Shown here: one piece after another, positions 7,496 to 14,205 of the stretch | Layout: every line of letters begins with the position of its first letter | Numbering within the stretch: the first letter of the stretch is position 1 | Assembly (NCBI GenBank): GCA_036502295.1 | Contig: DASXYU010000076.1 | Coordinates: 1 to 29,432 of the forward strand | Origin: DASXYU01 sp036502295 | Lineage (GTDB): Bacteria; Actinomycetota; Actinomycetes; Mycobacteriales; Jatrophihabitantaceae | Reading direction: 5' to 3' | DNA length: 29,432 nucleotides | Translations under genes and position numbers: made by a program | The notes under the pieces: generated by a model | What the model saw: the letters and a program-made list of their open reading frames with translations, nothing else | Databases searched by the model: none | Told to the model about the DNA's origin: nothing

Positions 7496-8419
7496 TCAGG
7501 TCGTGGCTGACGCGCTCTGCCGTGCGCGCTTCTCGGTGAAGCGCGTGGCGCGCTGATCGAGGTCGGCGAGGAAGGTCGCGAGTTCGTCGCGAGCGGCTTC
7601 GCCACGCCCCCCGAAGCCGGTGCGTTCGAAGACGCGCCAGTGACGCAGCACCGGGGCGATGACGTCGTCGTGGTGCTGGCGCAAGTCATAGATGCCTGCT
7701 CGTGCGAGGACCACCGAGCTACGGGTGAACTCGGCCATGCCTGCGCCGGGCATCGTGAAATCGAGGACCTGGTCGCGGATGGCCTCCATCGCCGCGTCGG
7801 GCGCGAGGTCAAGCGCGGCGGCCATCAGGTTCCGGTAGAAGACCATGTGCAGGTTCTCGTCGGTCGCGATGCGGGACAGCAGTTGCTCGGCGAGCGGGCA
7901 ACCGGTGGCCTTGCCGGTATTGCGGTGCGAGACGCGCGTCGCGAGTTCTTGGAACGAGACATAGGCGAGGGTCTGCAGCGCGGTCTTGTCGCCCGAGTCG
8001 TAGCCGCTGGTCATATGCGCCATCCGTGCGCGCTCCAGGGCGACCGGGTCGACACCGCGCGTCACGATCAGGTAGTCGCGCATGGCGATGCCGTGGCGAC
8101 CCTCCTCAGCGGTCCATCGTCCGATCCATTGCCCCCACGCATCATCACGGCTGAACCGGGTGGCGATCTCGCGGTGATAGGACGGCAGGTTGTCCTCGGT
8201 GAGGAGATTGAGGATCATCGCGGTCTTTGCCACTGGGTCCAGTGGTGAATCCTCAGGTCGCCAGTCCTCGCCACCGAGCATGGCGAAGTCTCGTCCTCGG
8301 CTCCACGGCACGTAGTCGTGCGGATGCCATTCCTTGGCCACGGCAAGGTGCCGGTCGAGGTTCGTGGCCACAACCGGTTCGAGTTCTCGCAGCAGATCGA
8401 TCTGTGCAGGCGCGTTCAT
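7496..8419 (-). CDS. Acyl-[ACP] desaturase (DesA-like, di-iron)
   Basis: 307-residue soluble di-iron enzyme of the plant-type stearoyl-ACP desaturase family, like M. tuberculosis DesA1/DesA2, which introduces double bonds into acyl chains attached to acyl carrier protein. The iron-ligand pattern is visible: Glu75 and His82 (EDNLPSYH), Glu105/Glu106 and His109 (EEGRHG), Glu158 with His165 (FQELATRVSH) and Glu188/His191 (DENLHM). The length is close to that of the family. The ATG at 8419 is chosen because GAGGT lies 7 nt upstream; the longer open frame runs through a strong hairpin and into the cold shock gene. Whether the product is an unsaturated membrane lipid or a precursor of longer acids cannot be told. 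The cold shock gene upstream on the same strand could suggest a shared response to cold, but a hairpin separates the two. Confidence 0.92.
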   Translation of the reverse strand: MNAPAQIDLLRELEPVVATNLDRHLAVAKEWHPHDYVPWSRGRDFAMLGGEDWRPEDSPLDPVAKTAMILNLLTEDNLPSYHREIATRFSRDDAWGQWIGRWTAEEGRHGIAMRDYLIVTRGVDPVALERARMAHMTSGYDSGDKTALQTLAYVSFQELATRVSHRNTGKATGCPLAEQLLSRIATDENLHMVFYRNLMAAALDLAPDAAMEAIRDQVLDFTMPGAGMAEFTRSSVVLARAGIYDLRQHHDDVIAPVLRHWRVFERTGFGGRGEAARDELATFLADLDQRATRFTEKRARQSASATT

Positions 8420-8440
8420 CGGCTGTACCTCATAACGGCA

Positions 8441-8483
8441 CGAAGCCGGGCTACCCTTGCTTTCGCTTGGGTGCCCGGCTTCG
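8441..8483 (-). terminator. Strong hairpin between the cold shock gene and the desaturase gene
   Basis: An 11-bp perfect inverted repeat, CGAAGCCGGGC (8441-8451) with GCCCGGCTTCG (8473-8483), encloses a loop in which ACCC/GGGT can pair further. It lies 15 nt after the cold shock stop on the minus strand, where a terminator would be expected. There is no U-run, so it may act as a GC-rich terminator, a 3' stabiliser or a partial read-through barrier before the desaturase gene. Confidence 0.65.
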
Positions 8484-8498
8484 CGTATTGAGTCGCGA

Positions 8499-8702
8499 TC
8501 AGACGGCGCGAACGTTCTCGGCCTGCGGGCCCTTCTGGCCGGCAGTCGTGTCGAACTCGACCCGCTGGTTCTCTTCAAGGCTCTTGTAGCCGTTGGACTG
8601 AATCGCGGAGAAGTGAACGAAGACGTCGGCGGTGCCGTCGTCGGGGGCGATGAAGCCGAAGCCCTTTTCAGCGTTGAACCACTTCACAGTTCCCTGTGCC
8701 AT
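8499..8702 (-). CDS. Cold shock protein, CspA family
   Basis: 67-residue single-stranded nucleic acid-binding protein with one cold-shock (OB-fold) domain. RNP1 is KGFGFI and RNP2 is VFVHF; the start MAQGTVKWFNAEKG is typical of actinobacterial CspA-like proteins. It acts as an RNA chaperone that melts secondary structure in mRNA. The Shine-Dalgarno sequence is weak (AAAGAGAG), and the gap upstream to the next divergent gene is 247 nt with inverted repeats, which fits the long structured leader usual for this family. Confidence 0.96.
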   Translation of the reverse strand: MAQGTVKWFNAEKGFGFIAPDDGTADVFVHFSAIQSNGYKSLEENQRVEFDTTAGQKGPQAENVRAV

Positions 8703-8949
8703 TTGTTGCTCTCTTTCGTCGAGCCATTGCCACCCACACCGTGTGGGCTTAGACGGTTAATGCGGGTGAGGACTCGAAGAGGCCGCCAAACGCACCGCAA
8801 ATCCCGCGTCGCGCATGTGGCCGAAGAGGAACTGCTACTAACCACCGTCAACGGTAGCAGCAGAACGGCAAAAGCTGGACCACTTGGCTTCCTTATGAAT
8901 GACCGGTGACCGGTGACAGAGCTGTCGACGGACGGGGCATGATGTGTGA
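8703..8949. promoter_or_regulatory. Divergent intergenic region with candidate cold shock mRNA leader
   Basis: This 247-nt gap lies between the cold shock gene (minus) and the small Cys/His-rich gene (plus). It contains CTGCTAC/GTAGCAG (8832-8838 with 8854-8860) and CCCACAC/GTGTGGG (8733-8747), which could fold in the cold shock leader. It also has a tandem GACCGGT-GACCGGT-GAC at 8901-8917, two adjacent copies of the palindrome ACCGGT. No confident -35/-10 pair could be fixed. No coding sequence is supported here. Confidence 0.45.
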
Positions 8950-9141
8950 ATGACGATCGTCCGTGCAACTAGGCCAAACACCCATCCGCGGCCGGAGGCG
9001 AGACGTTCCTTCTCCGAGAACTCGGAGTTCGGGCTGTGTGAGGGATCTGGTTGCGACCGTCAGGCGCGAGCGACCTGTGAGGACTGTGAGGGCCAGTACT
9101 GCCTCTCACACACGGGGCACCCGGAGCACGACCGACCGTAG
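8950..9141 (+). CDS. Small Cys/His-rich putative zinc-binding protein
   Basis: 63-residue protein not assigned to a named family. The N-terminal 24 residues are polar and Arg-rich. The C-terminal half carries a metal-site pattern, C-x4-C-x7-C-x2-C-x4-C-x2-H-x2-H with a further His, in the order CEGSGC, CEDC, CLSHTGH. This resembles the treble-clef or B-box/AN1-type small zinc fingers found in short actinobacterial proteins. The ATG at 8950 has no clear Shine-Dalgarno sequence; CATGAT at 8939-8944 could be a -10 box for a leaderless start. The opposite strand has an open frame here too, but it lacks any recognisable motif. Nucleic-acid or protein binding is an inference. Confidence 0.6.
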   Translation: MTIVRATRPNTHPRPEARRSFSENSEFGLCEGSGCDRQARATCEDCEGQYCLSHTGHPEHDRP

Positions 9142-9171
9142 GCGAGCAGGTCGTCGCCCGAGCCCCTGCCG

Positions 9172-9864
9172 CTAGAGCAGGAAGCAGGCGATCGCGACGT
9201 ACTGGCACGCCGCCGCCGCGCTCACGAAGAGGTGGAAGACCTCGTGGTAGCCGAAGACCGAAGGAACCGGGTCGGGGCGTCGGCGGTGGTAGGCGATCGC
9301 ACCCAAGGTGTAGAGGACGCCGCCGATGATGATGAGCACCGCCGGCCCCACGCCTGAGTGCATCCACACTGCTGGCACCGCGGCACCGGCAGTCCAGCCG
9401 AGGGTGACGAAGATCGTGCCCGCGACCCACTCCGGAAGGTGCATGCGCACCAAGCGACTGGCGGCCGCCAACGCCGTGAGGCCCCACATGATGCCGAGCC
9501 CGATCCACGAGTAGGGCGAGGAGAGGCACAACGCGATCGGTGCGGTCGCGGTGCCGGCGATCACGAGGAAGATCATCATGTGGTCCAGGCGCTGCAGGCG
9601 CGCGCTCACCGCTGGTGACCATCGGCCGCGGTGGTACAGGGCGCTTGCCCCGAACATGCCGACCACGGTCGAGGCGTAGACCGCCGCGACTGCGGTCTCG
9701 CGCGTGCCTTGCGCCGTGACGATCAGCAAGGTGCCCAGCACCAGGGCGGCTTCGAAGCAGATCAGATGCATCCAGCCGCGCAGACGGGGTTTGTCATAGT
9801 GAACGTCGCGTCGGACATCATAGAGCTGATCGGGTCGAACGAGTAGCGCGGTCGTTTCGGGCAC
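9172..9864 (-). CDS. Hemolysin III / PAQR family membrane protein
   Basis: About 230-residue seven-helix integral membrane protein of the HlyIII/PAQR family. The three family signatures are present: Ser-x3-His (SALYHRGRW) after the second helix, Asp in RLDHMMIF, and His-x3-His (GYHEVFHLF) before the last helix. Together these form the zinc site of PAQR proteins, which in eukaryotic relatives supports a ceramidase-like hydrolase. The bacterial role is unsettled, and the haemolysin name is historical. The GTG at 9864 has GGAG 5 nt upstream; a GTG five codons earlier (9879) is possible but lacks a ribosome-binding site. The gene is convergent with the small zinc protein gene. Confidence 0.88.
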   Translation of the reverse strand: MPETTALLVRPDQLYDVRRDVHYDKPRLRGWMHLICFEAALVLGTLLIVTAQGTRETAVAAVYASTVVGMFGASALYHRGRWSPAVSARLQRLDHMMIFLVIAGTATAPIALCLSSPYSWIGLGIMWGLTALAAASRLVRMHLPEWVAGTIFVTLGWTAGAAVPAVWMHSGVGPAVLIIIGGVLYTLGAIAYHRRRPDPVPSVFGYHEVFHLFVSAAAACQYVAIACFLL

Positions 9865-9977
9865 AGCTTCTCCGTTCACCGCGGCTAGTGCGGGTCAGAC
9901 TACCTGCCGCAGGCATGAACAAACTGTGCGCAGTGACACCGGTAACGGGTGGGTGAATCGGATGTGCCGATCCGGGT

Positions 9978-10397
9978 CTAGCGGGCGTCGTCCCACGCGG
10001 CGGAGGCGATCCGCCAGCCGTCGGACGTCCTCACGAACTGCAGTGTCTTCATCCCGGATCCGGTGAACGGAACTCCGTCCTGCAGCCCCTTCTTGGCGTA
10101 GCTGCACCAGTGTTGCGCGATGTCACCCCACACCTCGCTGTGCCCCTCGGTCTCCCACTCGCTGAAGTCGTTGAGACTTCCGCCAGTGAGCAGTGCGAGA
10201 CGAGGCGCGATGAATTCATCGACGCCGTACACCGTCAGCTCACCGCAGGTCTTGACGATCACCGCACCGGGGACGAAGAGCGAGCGGAGGCCGTCCATGC
10301 GTTCAGCGAGACCCGGCCCCGCGGTGAACGCCGCGAAGAACGTCGATACCAGCGCGGCGATCTCGGCGCGGTCACCGTCCTCACTCGGCATCGTCAT
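9978..10397 (-). CDS. SnoaL-like / NTF2-fold (DUF4440-type) protein
   Basis: 139-residue protein with the pattern of an NTF2/SnoaL-like cone: an N-terminal helix with IAALVSTFFAAFT, a middle LRSLFVPGAVIVKTCGE strand region, and a C-terminal FVRTSDGWRIASAAWDD strand, which is the usual last strand of this fold. Such proteins include polyketide cyclases, isomerases and many stress-associated proteins; no catalytic dyad is evident, so the function is unknown. The ATG at 10397 lies 13 nt after the HxlR stop on the same strand, so the two are likely one operon. An alternative ATG lies two codons further in. The open frame extends upstream into HxlR but is a shadow there. Confidence 0.72.
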   Translation of the reverse strand: MTMPSEDGDRAEIAALVSTFFAAFTAGPGLAERMDGLRSLFVPGAVIVKTCGELTVYGVDEFIAPRLALLTGGSLNDFSEWETEGHSEVWGDIAQHWCSYAKKGLQDGVPFTGSGMKTLQFVRTSDGWRIASAAWDDAR

Positions 10398-10410
10398 AGT
10401 GGGCTGCGGT

Positions 10411-10803
10411 TCAGCCGGCCGCGAGAGCTGCGCTCCGCGCGTCATACTCGGTGCGGGCGGAGAGGATGCGCGTGGTGTTCGCCGCGGTCCACTCCGCGAG
10501 AGCGATGACCTGTGGCAGCAGTTCACGGCCGAGGTCGCTGAGTTCGTAGTCGACCTGTGGCGGGACGCTCGGAGTCACCGTCCTGTTGACGAACCCATCA
10601 CGCTCGAGCACCTTCAGCGTCGAGGAGAGCATCTTCTGGCTGATGTCGCCGATGCGCCGACGCAACTCGTTGAAGCGCAGTGGCCCCTCGCCCAGTGTCG
10701 AGACGATGAGCAGCGACCACTTGTCGCCGATGCGCGCCAGCAGGTCCGAGATGGTGGCATGCACTTCGGGGGACTTGTGCTGTCCACAGCGGCTGTCGAC
10801 CAT
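10411..10803 (-). CDS. HxlR-family winged-helix transcriptional regulator
   Basis: 130-residue DNA-binding regulator. The HxlR core is clear: ISDLLARIGDKWSLLIVSTL, RFNELRRRIGDISQKMLSSTLKVLERDGFV and the wing VDYELSDLG. An N-terminal cysteine (Cys6, SRCGQH) sits where redox-sensing members such as YodB carry their reactive Cys. The ATG at 10803 has an excellent GAGGAGG 5-6 nt upstream, so the longer frame from 10839 is rejected. It is divergent from an NADPH-FMN reductase gene, the arrangement in which HxlR repressors usually control the reductase and themselves in response to quinones, electrophiles or disulfide stress. The shared region holds several inverted repeats. Confidence 0.9.
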   Translation of the reverse strand: MVDSRCGQHKSPEVHATISDLLARIGDKWSLLIVSTLGEGPLRFNELRRRIGDISQKMLSSTLKVLERDGFVNRTVTPSVPPQVDYELSDLGRELLPQVIALAEWTAANTTRILSARTEYDARSAALAAG

Positions 10804-10885
10804 CACGTCCTCCTCTCGGGTATCGCGGGCGGCCAACACGTCCTCGCCGGCCGGAAAGCGCGATTTCCGCCTCGCTCGGTCGGGT

Positions 10886-10963
10886 AGTCACCTTGGGGTG
10901 ACTTGGTGCCCGGAAAGTGCCTTCTTGTTGACGGAACAACAATTGGCCAGTGTGGTCACCACA
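10886..10963. promoter_or_regulatory. Candidate HxlR operators in the divergent promoter region
   Basis: Three inverted repeats lie between the divergent genes: AGTCACC-ttgg-GGTGACT (10886-10903), TTGTTG-acggaa-CAACAA (10925-10942) and TGTGGT-c-ACCACA (10951-10963). The first and third share GTCACC. The third sits between a possible -35 (TTGGCC, 10943-10948) and -10 (ATACCT, 10966-10971) of the reductase gene, where a bound repressor would block polymerase. Assignment to HxlR is inferred from position. Confidence 0.5.
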
Positions 10964-11000
10964 AGATACCTGCTATCCAGCCGAAACCAAAGGAAGATTT

Positions 11001-11591
11001 GTGAGCACCTCACCTCGCCTAGCCCTCATCATCGGCTCGACCCGGCCGCAGCGCTTTGCAGACAAGCCCGCCGACTGGCTGCTCGAGCAGGCCGCCCAGC
11101 GCGACGACTTCACCCTCGACCGCCTCGACCTGCGCGACTTCGACCTGCCGTTCTTCGCCGAGGCGTCCTCCAACCTGCACATGCCCAGCGTCGATGAGAA
11201 GGTGCTCGCCTGGCAGGACGCCATCCGTCCCTATGACGGGTTCATCTTCGTCGTCGCCGAGTACAACCACTCGATCACCGGAGCCCTCAAGAACGCACTC
11301 GACCAGGCGTACGTGGAGTGGGTGCGCAAGCCGTTCTCGGCCTTCGGTTACGGCAGCACCGGCGGTGCCCGAGCCGTCGAGCATCTGCGTGGCATCGGTG
11401 TCGAGCTGCAGATGGTGGGCTCGAAGTTCGGGGCACACATCGGCGGCAGCGACCTCTTCAAGGTGCACCCGTTCGGCGGCAACGCGCCGATCAGCGATAT
11501 CGCCGACGTGATCAAGCCGTCCGTCGATGCGATGTTCGACGACCTCGTCTGGTGGGCGACGGTACTGCGCGAGGCCCGCACCTCCGTCTGA
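11001..11591 (+). CDS. NADPH-dependent FMN reductase family protein
   Basis: 196-residue flavoprotein of the NADPH-dependent FMN reductase family. The FMN phosphate loop is IIGSTRPQR near residues 8-16, and the family signature VAEYNHSITGALKNALD follows at about 78-94, with a GYGSTGGARAVEHL loop at about 113-126. Such enzymes reduce quinones, azo compounds, chromate or free FMN. The GTG at 11001 is chosen because AGGA lies 6 nt upstream; the open frame before it overlaps the promoter. The divergent HxlR gene suggests induction by quinone or electrophile stress. The substrate is not known. Confidence 0.9.
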   Translation: MSTSPRLALIIGSTRPQRFADKPADWLLEQAAQRDDFTLDRLDLRDFDLPFFAEASSNLHMPSVDEKVLAWQDAIRPYDGFIFVVAEYNHSITGALKNALDQAYVEWVRKPFSAFGYGSTGGARAVEHLRGIGVELQMVGSKFGAHIGGSDLFKVHPFGGNAPISDIADVIKPSVDAMFDDLVWWATVLREARTSV

Positions 11592-11641
11592 GGCGCCGTC
11601 CAGTAGCTGCCGGTTGTGGCTCAAGAGGTGGTGAGGCTCGG

Positions 11642-12277
11642 CTAGGCGCCGAGCTTCGCCACCTCTTTCGCATACTGCTTCTGGCCGAAGAGCCTGAACA
11701 TCAGCCGCGCAGGCGGCGGCACGGCCCGCATGAACTTGCTCCGCTCCTCCGGCGTCGCGTCGGCGAGGATGTTGCCGAGGACGTAGAGCCGTCGCTTGGG
11801 TGCTACTGACCCGAAGCCGTGTTTGCCGAGCTCGTTCCACTCCTGCTGGGTCACGTGCTGGGCTGCCAGCGGCAGCAGGTGCGCCTCCTCCTCATCGAGG
11901 TGCGCGACGAGCGTCGAGTTCATCGACTCGAGCCGTCCGGCGAGTTGCTCACCCACTGCCGGGTCGGCCGACAGCGACCACGACGGCAGTCCCAGCTTGA
12001 TGTCGGCGAGGACGGAACTCACATCGCCGTGCTGTGCCTCGAGCCGGTCGATGAGCTCGGCCGCCTGCGGCACCCGCGGCTTGAGGACGGGCCACAACAG
12101 CTCGTCCTCACCGTGGTGATGCACATGCAGGAAGTCGAGCGTCTCGGTTGCGTGGTACGCGATCTGCGCAGCGCGCGCCGGGTCGCCGGACGCACCGCGC
12201 ACCAGAGCGGGCAGCCTGCCCAGCTCACGACGCAGCACGCGGTGGATCATGGGCATCTCAAAGGTGTCGAGGGACAT
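11642..12277 (-). CDS. Hemerythrin HHE-domain protein
   Basis: 211-residue protein with a hemerythrin-like four-helix bundle. Candidate di-iron ligands are His12 (MIHRVLRREL), the HVHHHGEDELLWPVL block near residues 51-65, His near 83 (EAQHGDV) and HLDEEEAHLLPLAAQH near 125-140. This matches the actinobacterial HHE proteins thought to sense or store oxygen or nitric oxide. Residues beyond about 145 form an extra C-terminal part with APKRRLYVLGNILADATPEER, also frequent in this subgroup. The gene lies 41 nt downstream of the ABC permease gene on the same strand and may be read with it. A redox-stress role fits the nearby HxlR/FMN reductase pair but is not proven. Confidence 0.87.
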   Translation of the reverse strand: MSLDTFEMPMIHRVLRRELGRLPALVRGASGDPARAAQIAYHATETLDFLHVHHHGEDELLWPVLKPRVPQAAELIDRLEAQHGDVSSVLADIKLGLPSWSLSADPAVGEQLAGRLESMNSTLVAHLDEEEAHLLPLAAQHVTQQEWNELGKHGFGSVAPKRRLYVLGNILADATPEERSKFMRAVPPPARLMFRLFGQKQYAKEVAKLGA

Positions 12278-12318
12278 GCGGCCATTCCAGCGAGCACTGC
12301 CTGTGACAGCAAGTGATT

Positions 12319-13134
12319 TCAGCAGTCACGCCTGCGCAGGACCACGGCACCGGCAACCAGTGCGGCCGCGGACCAGAGCGCCATCACGCCCAATCCCACC
12401 CACGGCGCCAGCCAATCGGGGTTCTTGATCGGTGTCGCAATGATTTGCGTCCCCGCCATCAGCGGCAGGAACTTCGCGATGTCCTGGTTGTACGGCGACG
12501 GCAATACCTGCACCAGCAATGGCAGCACCAGCACGAGCACCATCAGCAGGCTGATCGCGGCCGCGGTGTTGCGCAGGATGAAGCCGAGGCCCGAGCCGAG
12601 CAACCCGATGAGGACGAGGTAAAGCCCGGCACCGAAGACGGCGCGGGTCGAGCCGACACTGTCCCAGTGCGCCTGCTGGTGAGTGCTCGCCAGCGCCGCC
12701 TGGCCGAGGACGAAGGCGAGCACCGTCGCGATCTCCGCGACGATCCCGCCGACGACGGCGAACATCACGCTCTTGCCCACGAGGATGGGCAGGCGATGCG
12801 GCACCGCCGACATCGTCGACAGCACCTGGCGCGTGGAGTACTCGCCGGTGACGACGAGGACGCCGAGGACGCCCACCACCAGCTGGGCCAGCATGATGCC
12901 GTTCAGGCTGATCGTCGCCGGATCCGGGATGAACATCAGCCCGCCGTTGCGGACGTTCTTGTGGAAGTCGTGAGCGCGCGCGAATCCGAAGAGCCAGCCG
13001 AGCCCGGCCGTGAAGACCACCATCATCCCGAGGCTCCACCATGTGGAGCGCAGCGAACGCAACTTGATCCACTCCGAGCGCAGGATCGACAGTTGGGTGA
13101 CCGAGCCCGTGCCGACGGGCGTCATCGTCGTCAT
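12319..13134 (-). CDS. ABC-2 type transporter permease
   Basis: 271-residue integral membrane protein with about six hydrophobic segments and the N-terminal signature LRSEWIKLRSLRSTWWSL, typical of ABC-2 (BcrB/NatB-like) permeases in actinobacteria. VVTGEYSTRQVLSTMSAVPHR lies in the first cytoplasmic loop, the usual place of the coupling helix. The start ATG overlaps the stop of the ATPase gene as ATGA, so the two are translationally coupled and form one exporter. The substrate is unknown; related pairs export peptides, lantibiotics or drugs, or act in envelope homeostasis. Confidence 0.9.
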   Translation of the reverse strand: MTTMTPVGTGSVTQLSILRSEWIKLRSLRSTWWSLGMMVVFTAGLGWLFGFARAHDFHKNVRNGGLMFIPDPATISLNGIMLAQLVVGVLGVLVVTGEYSTRQVLSTMSAVPHRLPILVGKSVMFAVVGGIVAEIATVLAFVLGQAALASTHQQAHWDSVGSTRAVFGAGLYLVLIGLLGSGLGFILRNTAAAISLLMVLVLVLPLLVQVLPSPYNQDIAKFLPLMAGTQIIATPIKNPDWLAPWVGLGVMALWSAAALVAGAVVLRRRDC

Positions 13135-14105
13135 GCCACGCTCCCCGTCGCCTTGTCGCCGCGGTACTCGACGTCCGGCACAGCAGCGCCATATTCAGCT
13201 TGAGGCGCGGTGGCGCCATATTCGACGTAGGCGCCGGTGAGTTCGAGGTATGCCTCCTCGAGTGAGGCCTGCTGCGGGGTGAGCTCGGCGAGTGCGATCT
13301 GTTCGCGCACGCTCAACCCACCGATCGCCTCGCTCGCCAACCCCGTCACCTGCAGTGCGCCATCCACCCGTTGAACTTTCGCCCCGGCCGCGGCAAGCGC
13401 CTCCGCGAAGCGCACGTCGTCGGTCGTCCTCACCAGGACGGTGCCGGTGGAGGCACCGGCGACGAGGTCTGCGACCGATCCAGAGGTGATGAGGTGGCCA
13501 CGTCCCACGACGATGATCTCGGTCGCGGTCACCGCCATCTCGCTCATCAGGTGCGAGGAGACGAAGACGGTGCGCCCCTCGGCGGCGAGTGTCTGCAGCA
13601 TCGTGCGGATCCAGCGGATGCCCTCGGGGTCGAGGCCGTTCACCGGCTCGTCGAGCAGCAGCGTCGGCGGGTCACCGAGCAGCGCCGCCGCGAGACCGAG
13701 ACGCTGCCCCATACCGAGGGAGAAGCCCCCGGCACGCTTACGCGCCACCTCGTCCAGGCCGACGATGCCGAGCACTTCGTCCACGCGCCGCTTCGGAATG
13801 TTGTTGCTCGCGGCCAGCGCAAGTAGGTGATTGCGTGCCGAGCGCCCCCCATGGACGGCCTTCGCCTCCAGCAGCGCGCCGACCTCGCGCAGCGGCGCCC
13901 TCATCTGCGAATGCCGCTTTCCGTTGATCGTCGACTGGCCGCGGTCCGGAGAATCGAGTCCGAGCAGCAGCCGCATCGTCGTCGACTTGCCCGCACCGTT
14001 CGGTCCGAGGAAGCCGGTGACGACCCCTGGGCGCACGGTGAAGCTGAGATCGTCGACGGCGGTCTTCCTGCCGAAGCGTTTGACGAGGCCGGTGGCTTCA
14101 ATCAC
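13131..14105 (-). CDS. ABC transporter ATP-binding protein (BcrA-like)
   Basis: 324-residue ATPase that powers the adjacent permease. Walker A is GPNGAGKST (residues 34-42), the signature is the unusual SLGMGQR (129-135), Walker B is LLLDEP (149-154) and the switch His is His185 in SSHLMSE. The C-terminal region after about 210 is the regulatory part common to BcrA/DrrA proteins. The last 30 residues carry a three-fold nine-residue repeat, VEYGATAPQ, AEYGAAVPD and VEYRGDKAT, reflected in DNA by two copies of GCGCCATATTC 27 bp apart. The start is GTG. The gene is divergent from the FtsX-like permease gene with about 100 bp between them. Confidence 0.92.
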   Translation of the reverse strand: MIEATGLVKRFGRKTAVDDLSFTVRPGVVTGFLGPNGAGKSTTMRLLLGLDSPDRGQSTINGKRHSQMRAPLREVGALLEAKAVHGGRSARNHLLALAASNNIPKRRVDEVLGIVGLDEVARKRAGGFSLGMGQRLGLAAALLGDPPTLLLDEPVNGLDPEGIRWIRTMLQTLAAEGRTVFVSSHLMSEMAVTATEIIVVGRGHLITSGSVADLVAGASTGTVLVRTTDDVRFAEALAAAGAKVQRVDGALQVTGLASEAIGGLSVREQIALAELTPQQASLEEAYLELTGAYVEYGATAPQAEYGAAVPDVEYRGDKATGSVA

Positions 14106-14205
14106 GAGGCCAGTCTGCAGGTAGTGGGCCGCCGCGCCTATCAGGGTGAACCCCGATCTTCATAACGATCGTCTCAGCACGCCGGGCGTGCGGCAGAGTG
14201 AGCAC

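Noticed and set aside
8684..8968. 94-codon frame upstream of and overlapping the cold shock gene
   Set aside because: It occupies the probable cold shock leader, has no family features, and no ribosome-binding site was seen at its start.
12326..13219. 297-codon and 296-codon frames overlapping the ABC-2 permease
   Set aside because: They are Arg/His/Pro-rich without domains, while the permease frame shows membrane helices and a coupled ATGA start.
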